Below are positions 1 to 10,500 of a stretch of DNA of 64,000 nt, piece by piece. Under the pieces are notes generated by a model, which ran no database searches, had not been told where the DNA came from, and saw only the letters and a program-made list of their open reading frames with translations. The stretch comes from Bacteroides graminisolvens DSM 19988 = JCM 15093. GTDB lineage: Bacteria; Bacteroidota; Bacteroidia; Bacteroidales; Bacteroidaceae. Made by a program: the position numbers and the translations under genes. The stretch is from contig NZ_KE386627.1 of NCBI RefSeq assembly GCF_000428125.1, positions 321,375-385,374 on the forward strand, in the 5' to 3' direction. Within the stretch, counting starts at the first letter, position 1. Every line of letters starts with the position of its first letter.

Positions 1-2327
1 ATTATCTCGCCATTTTTGGCTACAGCATCCATTTCCACCTCTTTGGCGTGTTCTATAAACTGACTTACAACAACGGGATGCTTTTTACTTACATTAGCGG
101 CAAGTTTTAAAAACCGTTCGAGTTCTTCATCGTTTGAACAAACATTCATTGCAGCTCCAGATAGTACGTAAGAAGGCCTTACTAGCACAGGAAAACCAAC
201 TTCACCCACGAATGAATTAATATCTTCAAGTGAAGTTAATTCCCTCCAACGTGGTTGATCAACCCCTATACGGTCCAGCATAGCAGAGAATTTTTCTCTG
301 TCTTCTGCATTATCAATGCTTGTGGCTGTTGTTCCAAGAATGTTGATTTTTTGTTCGTCCAATCGCATGGCTAGATTATTGGGTATCTGCCCTCCTGTAG
401 AAACAATGACTCCATGAGGATTCTCTAATTCAAGAATATCCATTACTCTTTCAAAAGTCAACTCATCGAAGTAAAGTCTATCGCACATATCATAGTCCGT
501 AGAAACGGTTTCCGGATTGTAGTTGATCATAACACTACGGAACCCTTCTTGACGGATTGTATTTAATGCTTGCACACCACACCAGTCAAATTCAACAGAT
601 GAGCCGATACGATAAGCACCTGATCCCAAAACTACTATTGATCTGTGATCGCCTAAGTATTTAACGTCATTAGTTACACCATTATACGTAAGATATAAAT
701 AATTAGTTTGTGCAGGATATTCAGCTGCTAACGTATCTATTTGTTTAACAACAGGCACAATGCCAATGCTTTTTCTATAATTTCTGACAGAAAGTATTCC
801 TTCTTCCATATCACCGTCAAAACCTATAGCACGAGCTATTTGGAAATCAGAAAATCCTTGTTTCTTGGCTTTCATCAGAAGATCAGATGAAAGAGATGCT
901 ATTTGTTTGTTATTATTCCCCCATTTATTTAATTCTTTCGAAGTCTGATAGATATTCATCAATTTATCAAGGAACCACTTATCTATTTTGGTAAGCTCGC
1001 GAATTTGATCAATGGTATATCCGGCTCTAAATGCTTCTGATATCACAAAGATTCGTTTGTCTGTTGGCTCTCTTAAAGATTTGTCAATATCTTCAATTAC
1101 CAATTCTTTATTACCAACGAATCCATGCATACCTTGTCCAATCATTCGAAGACCTTTTTGAATGGCTTCCTCAAATGTTCTACCAATAGCCATTACTTCA
1201 CCTACTGATTTCATTGAAGAGCCCAATTCTCTATCAACACCATGAAATTTACCTAAATCCCAGCGAGGTATCTTACAGACTACATAATCAAGTGCAGGTT
1301 CAAAGAAAGCTGATGTGGTTTTAGTTACTGAATTTTTAAGATCAAAAAGACCGTAACCCAATCCTAATTTGGCAGCGACAAAAGCTAATGGGTAACCTGT
1401 TGCTTTAGATGCTAAAGCAGAAGAACGGCTCAATCTTGCATTTACTTCAATGACGCGATAATCTTCCGATTCAGGATCAAAAGCGTATTGTACATTACAT
1501 TCACCAACAATTCCAATGTGACGAATAATACGAATAGCCAATTCGCGCAATTTGTGATATTCGGCATTAGTTAATGTCTGTGATGGAGCGATTACTATAG
1601 ATTCTCCTGTATGAATACCCAATGGGTCAAAGTTCTCCATGTTACAAACTGTAATACAGTTATCATAACAGTCTCTTACTACTTCGTATTCAACTTCCTT
1701 CCAACCTTTAAGACTTTTCTCTACTAATACTTGAGGAGAAAATGAAAATGCCTTTTCAGCAATTTTATCGAGTTCTTCTTCATTATCACAGAATCCGGAT
1801 CCTAATCCTCCTAAAGCATAAGCAGCACGAATGATAACCGGATAACCTAATTCCTTAGCAGCTCTTCGAGCATCGGGTATATTCTTTACGGCTTCACTCT
1901 TAATAGTCTTAACATTAATCTCATCGAGCTTTCTAACAAAGAGTTCACGATCTTCAGTATCTATAATTGCTTGTACAGGAGTACCTAGCACTTCTAAATC
2001 ATATTTTTCAAGTACGCCTGATTTATAAAGTTCCACTCCACAATTTAATGCTGTCTGTCCACCAAAAGCAAGTAAAACTCCTTGCGGCTTTTCTTTCTGA
2101 ATGACCTTTTCTACAAAGTAAGGAGTGACAGGTAAAAAGTATATTTGATCAGCTACGCCTTCACTCGTTTGTACGGTTGCTATGTTAGGATTAATAAGAA
2201 TAGTCTCAATTCCTTCTTCTTTTAAGGCTTTTAAGGCTTGCGAGCCTGAATAATCAAACTCACCGGCTTCTCCAATTTTAAGGGCACCAGAACCTAGCAG
2301 CAAAACTTTCTTTATATCTTTTCTCAT
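1..2327 (-). CDS. carB: Carbamoyl-phosphate synthase large subunit, C-terminus outside the window
   Basis: Makes carbamoyl phosphate from bicarbonate, two ATP and ammonia channelled from CarA, feeding pyrimidine and arginine synthesis. The frame is open from the ATG at 2325-2327 to the left edge, about 775 codons, against roughly 1,070 for the family, so the last part of the second synthetase half and the allosteric domain are missing. The N-terminus carries the family pattern [22 protein letters not shown], followed by [13 protein letters not shown]; an edge-proximal stretch reads [13 protein letters not shown], as expected in the second half. It starts 7 bp after carA stops, so the two are surely co-transcribed with the amidotransferase genes upstream. 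Identification is firm. Confidence 0.97.
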   Translation of the reverse strand, partial: MRKDIKKVLLLGSGALKIGEAGEFDYSGSQALKALKEEGIETILINPNIATVQTSEGVADQIYFLPVTPYFVEKVIQKEKPQGVLLAFGGQTALNCGVELYKSGVLEKYDLEVLGTPVQAIIDTEDRELFVRKLDEINVKTIKSEAVKNIPDARRAAKELGYPVIIRAAYALGGLGSGFCDNEEELDKIAEKAFSFSPQVLVEKSLKGWKEVEYEVVRDCYDNCITVCNMENFDPLGIHTGESIVIAPSQTLTNAEYHKLRELAIRIIRHIGIVGECNVQYAFDPESEDYRVIEVNARLSRSSALASKATGYPLAFVAAKLGLGYGLFDLKNSVTKTTSAFFEPALDYVVCKIPRWDLGKFHGVDRELGSSMKSVGEVMAIGRTFEEAIQKGLRMIGQGMHGFVGNKELVIEDIDKSLREPTDKRIFVISEAFRAGYTIDQIRELTKIDKWFLDKLMNIYQTSKELNKWGNNNKQIASLSSDLLMKAKKQGFSDFQIARAIGFDGDMEEGILSVRNYRKSIGIVPVVKQIDTLAAEYPAQTNYLYLTYNGVTNDVKYLGDHRSIVVLGSGAYRIGSSVEFDWCGVQALNTIRQEGFRSVMINYNPETVSTDYDMCDRLYFDELTFERVMDILELENPHGVIVSTGGQIPNNLAMRLDEQKINILGTTATSIDNAEDREKFSAMLDRIGVDQPRWRELTSLEDINSFVGEVGFPVLVRPSYVLSGAAMNVCSNDEELERFLKLAANVSKKHPVVVSQFIEHAKEVEMDAVAKNGEI

Positions 2328-2334
2328 TATTCTG

Positions 2335-3420
2335 TTATTTTAGAAGTGCAACGAACTCATCAAATAAAAATTCCGTATCAGTCGGTCCACTGGCCGCCTC
2401 TGGATGGAACTGTGCAGAGAACCAAGGGTTCTTTTTATGTTTGATACCCTCATTTGATCCATCATTCATATTTATAAACAATGGTTCCCAATCAGTAGTT
2501 AAGGTATTGTTATCAACTGCGTAACCATGATTCTGGCTTGTGATGAAACAACGATTAGTACCTACCATTCTCACAGGTTGATTGTGACTTCTATGTCCAT
2601 ATTTTAATTTATAAATTGATGCTCCTCCCGCTTTTGATAGCAATTGATTTCCCATGCATATACCGAAAATAGGTAAGTTTTGGTTTTGCATTGCTTTTCT
2701 GATATTTTGAACAGCAGCATCACATGTATCTGGATCACCAGGACCGTTACTGATAAACAATCCGTCATATTGAAGATTTGTAAAATCATAGTTCCATGGA
2801 ACTCTGATAACTTCAACATCACGTTTAAGTAAACATCTAATTATATTTGTTTTTACTCCACAGTCTACAAGTACTACTTTTTTCTTATCAGTTCCTTCGT
2901 TATATCTGATAATCTCTTTACATGAAACTTGATCGACGTAGTTAACACCACTATAAGTTGCTTCGATTGTATTCTCCGCATCGTCATCAAAGATGATTTT
3001 GCCCATCATAACGCCATGTTCTCTTAATGCTTTAGTTAGCTCACGAGTATCAATACCGGTAATGCCTGGTACTTTTTCGCGTTTAAGCCAGTCTGCTAAA
3101 CTTTCTTTAGCGTTCCAGTGACTATATTCATAAGAATAATCACTAACAATAATTGCTTCAGCATGAATTCTTTCACTTTCCATCAAAGTGGCTAATCCGT
3201 TTGATTCAAAAGTAAACGGCGGAACTCCATAGTTACCCACTAACGGATAAGTGAGAGTCATAAGCTGTCCGGCATAAGAAGGATCTGTTAAACTCTCCGG
3301 ATAGCCTGTCATAGCAGTGTTAAAGACAACCTCACCAGCTACCGGCTTTTCATAACCAAACGACTTGCCGTGAAAACAGCTCCCGTCGTCAAGGATTAAT
3401 GTTACTTTTCTTTGTTGCAT
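2335..3420 (-). CDS. carA: Carbamoyl-phosphate synthase small (glutaminase) subunit
   Basis: Hydrolyses glutamine and passes ammonia to CarB. The 361-residue product has the CarA N-terminal domain ([32 protein letters not shown]) and a C-terminal class I glutaminase domain with Cys255 in FGICMGNQ and His339/Glu341 in QFHPEA. The usual GHQ after the nucleophile is GNQ here. I chose the ATG at 3418-3420; an in-frame GTG three codons upstream (3427-3429) is possible, but the ATG places the first beta strand where homologues start. Third gene of glmS-amidophosphoribosyltransferase-carA-carB; the upstream gene ends 40 bp before. Confidence 0.96.
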   Translation of the reverse strand: MQQRKVTLILDDGSCFHGKSFGYEKPVAGEVVFNTAMTGYPESLTDPSYAGQLMTLTYPLVGNYGVPPFTFESNGLATLMESERIHAEAIIVSDYSYEYSHWNAKESLADWLKREKVPGITGIDTRELTKALREHGVMMGKIIFDDDAENTIEATYSGVNYVDQVSCKEIIRYNEGTDKKKVVLVDCGVKTNIIRCLLKRDVEVIRVPWNYDFTNLQYDGLFISNGPGDPDTCDAAVQNIRKAMQNQNLPIFGICMGNQLLSKAGGASIYKLKYGHRSHNQPVRMVGTNRCFITSQNHGYAVDNNTLTTDWEPLFINMNDGSNEGIKHKKNPWFSAQFHPEAASGPTDTEFLFDEFVALLK

Positions 3421-3460
3421 TGCAGTCACTCTATCTATATACTAAATTATAGCTTAAACA

Positions 3461-5344
3461 TTAAAATTGATAAACTTGTTCTATATAATCAATAAAGGCT
3501 TGGTTTACTAACTTCACTCCTCCTGGAGTGGGATAATCTCCTGTAAAGTACCAATCACCTTTGTGATTCGGACAAGCTTCATGTAGTCCTTCAATATGTT
3601 GGTATACAATCTCAACTTTGGCCTTAGTCCCTTTGGGAGTTAGCAATTCTACCATTTTTTCAGATATCTCTTCGTCAGTGAATGGAGCATATATATCTTT
3701 CACATAGTTAACCATTTTTTCTTTTTCTACGTTAACTTGTTCTTTTGCTTTGTTATAAGCTCGTTCAATAACGTCTCTCATTTCTCTTTCCTTAAGCAGC
3801 TCAATTGCAGCTCTAAATGCAATAAATTCATTCATTCTAGCCATATCAATACCATAATAATCAGGATATCGTACTTGGGGAGAAGAAGATACTATTATTA
3901 TTTTTTTGGGATGTAAACGATCTAATATACCAATAATACTTTGTTTGAGCGTAGTTCCTCGAACAATACTGTCGTCTATGACTACTAAATTATCTTCGTA
4001 CGGTTTTAAGCTTCCATAGGTAATGTCGTATACGTGAGCTGCTAAGTCATTTCTACTATTACCTTCAGCTATAAAAGTTCTAAGTTTAATATCTTTAATG
4101 GCCACCTTTTCGCTCCTAATCCTCATAGAAAGAATTTTTTCTAGTTCGTCATGATTGGGTTTATGACCTAATTCTTCAATACGTTTAACCTTTTGTTCAT
4201 TGAGATAATTATCAAAACCTTCCAATAAACCATAAAAAGCTACCTCAGCAGTATTTGGGATAAATGAGAACACAGTGTGTTCTATATCGTAATTGATAGT
4301 TTTAAGAATTGGATCAACTAATTTTTCACCCAGTCTTTTTCTCTCTTTGTAAATATCAATATCACTACCACGAGAAAAATAAATTCTTTCAAAAGAGCAA
4401 GGTTTAATATTTTTAGGAGTGTTGATTTGCGTTAAGCGCATCTTGCCGGCTTTATTCCAAATTGCAGCTTCACCAGGCTTTAATTCTTTAATAGATTCAG
4501 CAGGAACATTAAATGCCGTTTGAATAACAGGGCGTTCTGAAGCTAATACTGCGATTTCATCATCCATATACCAAAAGGCCGGACGTATACCCCAAGGATC
4601 CCTGACCGCAAATGCTTCTCCACTTCCTGTGATACCGCATACCACATATCCCCCATCCCACTCTTTTGTAGATGTTTTAAGTACATTTGACAAATCGATT
4701 TTCTCTTCTATTTGATGGGTAATTTCCATACCCTGCAATCCTTCATCTTCACATTCACGATACAGACGTTCAACCTCTCTGTCTAATCTATGCCCCACCT
4801 GCTCAAGCATAATGTAAGTATCTGAATACTTTCTTGGATGCTGTCCGATAGTTGTTATTTTAGTAAAAATCTCATCAACATTGGTCATATTAAAATTACC
4901 ACATAATGCCAGATTTTTTGCTCTCCAGTTATTCCTTCTTAAGAAAGGGTGTACATAAGTAATACCCGATTTTCCAGTCGTGCTATATCTCAAATGCCCC
5001 ATGTACACTTCACCGGCAAATGGTAAGCAACACTTGGCGAAATTGACATCAGATAATCGATCAGATGGTGCTTCTTTAAAGTAATTTTGTATGTTACCAA
5101 AAATTTCAGTAATGGCTCCGGAACCTAAGGCACGTTCACGGAACATATATTCCTCACCTGGATTGGCTTGAAGTTTAACACAAGCTAAGCCGGCCCCTTC
5201 TTGTCCACGATTATGTTGTTTTTCCATTAATAAGTATAACTTATTAAGTGCATACATCCACGTACCATACTTTTTCTGATAGTACTCCAAAGGTTTGAGT
5301 AAACGAATCATGGCTACGCCACATTCATGTTTCAATTCTTCCAT
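3461..5344 (-). CDS. Long-form amidophosphoribosyltransferase (PurF-like)
   Basis: Class II glutamine amidotransferase fused to a type I phosphoribosyltransferase, the layout of PurF, which makes 5-phosphoribosylamine from PRPP and glutamine in purine synthesis. The nucleophile is Cys8 after a short propeptide (MEELKHECG); HNRGQEGAG, GHLRYSTTG and CGNFN form the glutaminase pocket, and the PRPP loop VVIDDSIVRGTT lies at residues 454-465. At 627 residues it is well over 100 longer than E. coli PurF, with additions after Cys8, around residues 60-115 and in the C-terminal third. It sits among glmS and carAB, not purine genes. It may be the cell's PurF or a paralogue; the sequence alone cannot decide. 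Confidence 0.82.
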   Translation of the reverse strand: MEELKHECGVAMIRLLKPLEYYQKKYGTWMYALNKLYLLMEKQHNRGQEGAGLACVKLQANPGEEYMFRERALGSGAITEIFGNIQNYFKEAPSDRLSDVNFAKCCLPFAGEVYMGHLRYSTTGKSGITYVHPFLRRNNWRAKNLALCGNFNMTNVDEIFTKITTIGQHPRKYSDTYIMLEQVGHRLDREVERLYRECEDEGLQGMEITHQIEEKIDLSNVLKTSTKEWDGGYVVCGITGSGEAFAVRDPWGIRPAFWYMDDEIAVLASERPVIQTAFNVPAESIKELKPGEAAIWNKAGKMRLTQINTPKNIKPCSFERIYFSRGSDIDIYKERKRLGEKLVDPILKTINYDIEHTVFSFIPNTAEVAFYGLLEGFDNYLNEQKVKRIEELGHKPNHDELEKILSMRIRSEKVAIKDIKLRTFIAEGNSRNDLAAHVYDITYGSLKPYEDNLVVIDDSIVRGTTLKQSIIGILDRLHPKKIIIVSSSPQVRYPDYYGIDMARMNEFIAFRAAIELLKEREMRDVIERAYNKAKEQVNVEKEKMVNYVKDIYAPFTDEEISEKMVELLTPKGTKAKVEIVYQHIEGLHEACPNHKGDWYFTGDYPTPGGVKLVNQAFIDYIEQVYQF

Positions 5345-5365
5345 CTTAATATTTAAAAAACAATA

Positions 5366-7210
5366 TTATTCTACTGTAACAGATTTAGCTAAATTACGAG
5401 GTTGATCAACATCCATACCTTTACAAACGGCTATATGATAGGCCAATAATTGCAATGGTACTGTTGTTATCAACGGATCAAGGCATTCTATAGTTTCCGG
5501 TAATTCAATACAATAATCTGCTATATTGCTTATGTATGTATCGCCTTCGGTTACTAAAGCAATTACTTTTCCTTTTCTTGCTTTTATTTCTTGAATATTA
5601 CTCAGTACTTTCTCATAAAGTCCATTATGTGTTGCTATTACAACAACTGGCATTTCAGCATCTATCAAAGCTATCGGACCATGTTTCATTTCGGCAGCGG
5701 GATACCCTTCTGCATGAATGTATGAAATCTCTTTTAACTTCAGTGCCCCTTCTAGAGCTACCGGGTAACTGTAGCCACGACCTAAATAGATAAAGTTATG
5801 AGCATAAGTAAATATTTTAGAGAGCTCGGCTATCTTAGAATTTAATTCCAGTACCTTTTTCATCTTTTCCGGAATCATATTTAACTCTTTTACTATGCTC
5901 AAAAAATCATTTTGAGTTATCGTACCTTTTTCTTTTGCAAGAGTTAAAGCTAACATAGTGAGTACTGTAACTTGTCCGGTAAATGCTTTTGTGGACGCAA
6001 CACCTATTTCTGGTCCTACATGGATATATGAACCTGTATGTGTTGCACGAGGAATAGAAGATCCTACAGCATTGCAAATTCCATAAATAAAAGCTCCTTT
6101 ACTTTTTGCTAGTTCTATAGCAGCTAATGTATCAGCTGTTTCTCCAGATTGTGATATGGCTATAATTACATCATCAGAATTGATAACCGGATCACGATAT
6201 CTAAATTCGGAAGCATATTCTACCTCAACAGGGATGCGACAGAAACTTTCAATTAAATGCTTGCCTATTAAACCAGCATGCCAAGAAGTACCGCAAGCAA
6301 CTATAATAAAACGTTTCGCATTCAATAACTTCTCTTTGTAATCAATAACTGCCGATAGAACAACATTTGAACCTTCAATATTAATACGTCCTCTCATGCA
6401 ATCGTGAATACAACCGGGTTGCTCCACAATTTCTTTTAGCATAAAATGAGGATAACCTCCTTTTTCCAATTGCCCCAAGTTTAGCTTAACGCTTTTTACT
6501 TGGTGTAACATTTCTACATTATTCAGATTTACAATTTTTAAATCCTTATGACGTCTAATTAAAGCTATTTCCTCATCTTCCAAATAAACTACTTTGTCCG
6601 TGTATTCAACTATTGGAGTTGCATCAGACGCTAAAAAAAACTCATCCTGACCAATTCCTACAACCAAAGGGCTACTTTTACGGGCTGCAATAATTTCGTC
6701 AGGATGATTTTTCTCTAAAACAGCAATAGCATAAGCGCCAATAACTTCCCCTAGCGCAAGTTGAACTGCAGATAGTAAATCTAAATTATTTGATATTTTA
6801 ATATATTCAATTAGTTGGACTAATACTTCCGTATCCGTGCTGCTTTTGAATGAATATCCTTTTTCTTGTAGTTTTTCTTTTAGTGAAGCATAGTTTTCAA
6901 TGATGCCGTTATGGATGAGTGCTAAGTTTTCGGAAGAAGAATAATGAGGATGAGCATTTTCAGAACAAGGCTCCCCATGAGTAGCCCAACGCGTATGGGC
7001 AATACCAATATTACCAGAAATGTCTTTTTGAACAACAAAATTTTCGAGATCACTGACTTTACCTTTCGTTTTATATACGTTTAAATCTTGATTCTCGTTT
7101 ATCAATGCTACCCCGGCACTGTCATAACCTCTATATTCCAGCCTTTTTAATCCTTTTATAAGAATTGGGTAGGCATCTTTATTTCCAATATAGCCTACGA
7201 TTCCGCACAT
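5366..7210 (-). CDS. glmS: Glutamine-fructose-6-phosphate aminotransferase (isomerizing)
   Basis: Converts fructose 6-phosphate and glutamine to glucosamine 6-phosphate, the entry to peptidoglycan and LPS amino sugars. The 614-residue protein starts MCGIVGYIG, so removal of Met1 exposes the catalytic Cys2; RGYDSAG, THTRWATHG and HNGIIENY form the glutaminase domain. Two SIS sugar-isomerase domains follow (CGTSWHAG; SQSGETADT; SYPVALEGALKLKE), and the protein ends in the diagnostic DQPRNLAKSVTVE. Length is normal. First gene of the minus-strand operon, 21 bp before the PurF-like gene. No glmS ribozyme-like sequence is evident in the short leader. Confidence 0.97.
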   Translation of the reverse strand: MCGIVGYIGNKDAYPILIKGLKRLEYRGYDSAGVALINENQDLNVYKTKGKVSDLENFVVQKDISGNIGIAHTRWATHGEPCSENAHPHYSSSENLALIHNGIIENYASLKEKLQEKGYSFKSSTDTEVLVQLIEYIKISNNLDLLSAVQLALGEVIGAYAIAVLEKNHPDEIIAARKSSPLVVGIGQDEFFLASDATPIVEYTDKVVYLEDEEIALIRRHKDLKIVNLNNVEMLHQVKSVKLNLGQLEKGGYPHFMLKEIVEQPGCIHDCMRGRINIEGSNVVLSAVIDYKEKLLNAKRFIIVACGTSWHAGLIGKHLIESFCRIPVEVEYASEFRYRDPVINSDDVIIAISQSGETADTLAAIELAKSKGAFIYGICNAVGSSIPRATHTGSYIHVGPEIGVASTKAFTGQVTVLTMLALTLAKEKGTITQNDFLSIVKELNMIPEKMKKVLELNSKIAELSKIFTYAHNFIYLGRGYSYPVALEGALKLKEISYIHAEGYPAAEMKHGPIALIDAEMPVVVIATHNGLYEKVLSNIQEIKARKGKVIALVTEGDTYISNIADYCIELPETIECLDPLITTVPLQLLAYHIAVCKGMDVDQPRNLAKSVTVE

Positions 7211-7574
7211 ATTATTATATCATGTATTTGTTTCGCATGCAAAGATACACATTATAATGACATAAATATCACAAGTCTCTATAAATATTTGACATAAACG
7301 CCAAAATTCCGGCAAATGATTATCAGAAGAATATATATGCATAAGTTTTTTATTTAGTATCAAAAGTAATATTTTGTAATTAAAAACAATATATTTGTTT
7401 TAAAATGAAAGATAAATAGATTTATTAATAATGGAATGAAATTAGCAATATGTAAACTGGAAAATAGTGCGTCATTAAAATGATATAATAAGAATCATAT
7501 TGAAATCAAAACACTATATTTGCAGAACAAATTGACAGTATCAGTAGGTATAAAACAATATTAAGTTATAATGC
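7211..7574. promoter_or_regulatory. Divergent control region between glmS and gltB operons
   Basis: A 364-bp, very AT-rich gap between two divergent operons of glutamine metabolism. TAnnTTTG boxes point both ways: TATATTTG at 7515-7522 (plus) lies 53 bp before gltB, and another copy is at 7390-7397; on the minus strand TATCTTTG (7247-7240) lies about 30 bp before glmS and TACTTTTG (7368-7361) further up. None has a well-spaced TTTG -33 box, so the individual promoters are tentative. The shared region could host a nitrogen-responsive regulator, but I recognise no operator. No gene or structured RNA was seen. Confidence 0.55.
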
Positions 7575-10500
7575 ATGAAAGAAAAAGAACTTTTTAACAA
7601 CGAAACAAAAGCCGATTCATTCCAACAACATTTTAGTCAGACAGGATTATATGATCCTTCCAATGAGCATGATGCCTGTGGTGTTGGTATGCTGGTAAAT
7701 ATTCATGGAAACAAATCACATGAGTTAGTGGAGTCAGCACTAAAAGTATTAGAGAACATGCGTCATAGAGGCGCGGAAGGTGCTGATAATAAGACAGGTG
7801 ACGGTGCGGGAATTATGTTGCAAATTCCTCATGAGTTTATACTGCTTCAAGGAATTCCAGTCCCTGAAAAGGGAAAGTATGGAACCGGATTACTGTTTTT
7901 ACCAAAAGATTCTCAATCTCAAGCCTATATTTTAAGTGTTATTATTGAGGAAATAGAGAAAGAAGGATTAACGCTTATGCATTTAAGAAATGTACCAACA
8001 AATTCAACAATTTTGGGACATGATGCTTTAAGCCGCGAGCCAGAGATTAAACAGATATTTGTGACCGGATTTAGTGATTCGGATACGGCTGATATACAAT
8101 TATATGTAATCCGCAAGAAGATTGAAAATAGGATATTGGCCTCCGAGTGTAATAATAAAGAGGACTTTTACATTGTATCTCTTTCAACTAAAAATATTAT
8201 TTATAAAGGAATGTTGTCTTCGCTCCAATTGAGAAGTTACTTTCCTGATCTTACAAATAATTATTTCACTAGCGGTTTAGCATTAGTACATTCTAGGTTC
8301 AGTACAAATACCTTCCCTACTTGGAGCTTGGCACAGCCATTCAGATTGCTAGCTCACAATGGTGAAATTAATACTATAAGGGGTAATAGGGCTTGGATGG
8401 AAGCACGCGAAACAGTATTATCCTCTCCGGCTTTAGGTGAAATCAAAAACATTCATCCGATTATTCAAAAGAATATGAGTGATAGTGCTTCTCTGGATAA
8501 TGTTTTGGAATTCCTTGTCATGTCTGGATTAACATTACCACATGCAATGGCAATGTTAGTACCAGAATCCTTTAATGAAAAGAACCCAATTAGTGAAGAT
8601 CTTAAAGCTTTTTATGAATATCATTCCATCTTGATGGAACCTTGGGACGGTCCGGCAGCTTTGCTGTTCAGCGACGGGAGGTATGCTGGAGGTATGTTAG
8701 ATCGTAATGGTCTTAGACCTGCCAGATACCTCATTACTCACAATGATATGATGGTGGTTGCTTCTGAAGTTGGAGTAATGGATTTTGAGCCGGGCGACAT
8801 CAAGGAAAAAGGGCGTTTGCAACCCGGGAAAATATTGATGGTTGATACTGAAAAAGGAAAAGTATACTATGATGGTGATTTAAAGCAAGACTTAGCTTTA
8901 GCCAAACCATATCGTGCGTGGCTATCTACCAACCGTATTGAACTTGATGAACTTAAAAGCGGTCGTAAGATTTCACATAAAGTTGATAATTACAACCAAA
9001 TGTTGCACACATTTGGGTATTCAAAAGAAGATGTAGAAAAAATTATAGCTCCAATGAGTACCACAAGTGCCGAGCCTATAAATTCAATGGGTAACGATAC
9101 TCCGCTTGCTGTATTATCTGACAAACCACAACTATTATATAATTACTTTAGGCAGCAGTTTGCGCAGGTAACTAATCCTCCTATTGATCCGATTAGGGAA
9201 GAGCTGGTAATGTCACTGACTGAATACATTGGAGCTGTTGGGATGAATATACTTACGCCTAATGAAAGTCACTGTAAGATGGTGCGTCTTAATCATCCGA
9301 TATTGACAAATACGCAGTTGGATTTATTGTGTAACATCAGATATAAAGGATTTAATACGGTTAAACTTCCTATACTTTTTGAAGTAGAAAAAGGGAAAAC
9401 TGGGTTGCAACAATCGTTAACTGATTTGTGTAAACTTGCAGAAAAATCTGTCTCTGAAGGAGTTAACTACATCATTTTGTCGGACAGAGACGTTGATGAA
9501 AAGCATGCTGCAATACCTTCGTTATTAGCTGTCAGTGCGGTTCATCACCATCTAATCTCTGTAGGGAAACGTGTACAGACTGCTTTGATAGTTGAATCGG
9601 GAGAGATACGTGAAGTAATGCACGCAGCACTTCTGCTAGGATTTGGTGCTAGCGCACTAAATCCATATATGGCATTTGCTGTTTTGGATAATCTTGTAGC
9701 AAAGAAAGAAATTCAACTAGACTATGCAACAGCGGAAAAAAATTATATCAAAGCGATATGCAAAGGTTTACTGAAGGTTATTAGTAAGATGGGCATCAGC
9801 ACGATACGTTCCTATCGTGGAGCTAAGATTTTTGAAGCGGTTGGATTGAGTGCAGAATTAAGTAATGCATACTTTGGCGGTATTAATTCAAGTATTAGCG
9901 GTATTGGATTGGAAGAAATTGCTAAAGATGCGATTGCTTTTCATCAGGATGGATTTGCTAATGAAAATATTGACGGATTACTTATCAATAAGGGTATTTA
10001 TGCATATAGAAAAGATGGGGAGCAGCATGCATGGAATCCTGAAACAATAAGTACATTGCAACTTGCAACAAGATTGGGAAGCTATAAAAAATTCAAAGAG
10101 TTTTCTTCTTTGGTTGATGGTAAGGATTCTCCTATTTTCTTGAGAGATTTTTTTGAATACAAACGTAGTCCCATTAGTATTGATCAGGTTGAGCCCGCCG
10201 AGAATATCATGAGACGGTTCGTAACTGGTGCTATGTCATACGGCTCTATTAGCAGAGAAGCTCATGAAGCAATGGCCATAGCCATGAACAAAATACATGG
10301 TCGTAGCAATACGGGAGAAGGTGGTGAAGATGCTGCCAGATTTATTCCTCGTGAAGATGGAACAAGTCTTCGCAGTGCTATCAAACAGGTTGCTTCCGGA
10401 CGATTTGGTGTGACCACAGAATATTTAGTTAATGCAGATGAAATCCAAATTAAGATAGCACAAGGAGCTAAGCCTGGTGAAGGCGGACAATTACCAGGAT

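Noticed and set aside
7211..7260. glmS ribozyme in the glmS leader
   Set aside because: The predicted leader is only about 25-30 nt and shows none of the ribozyme's conserved core, which is mainly a Firmicutes feature.
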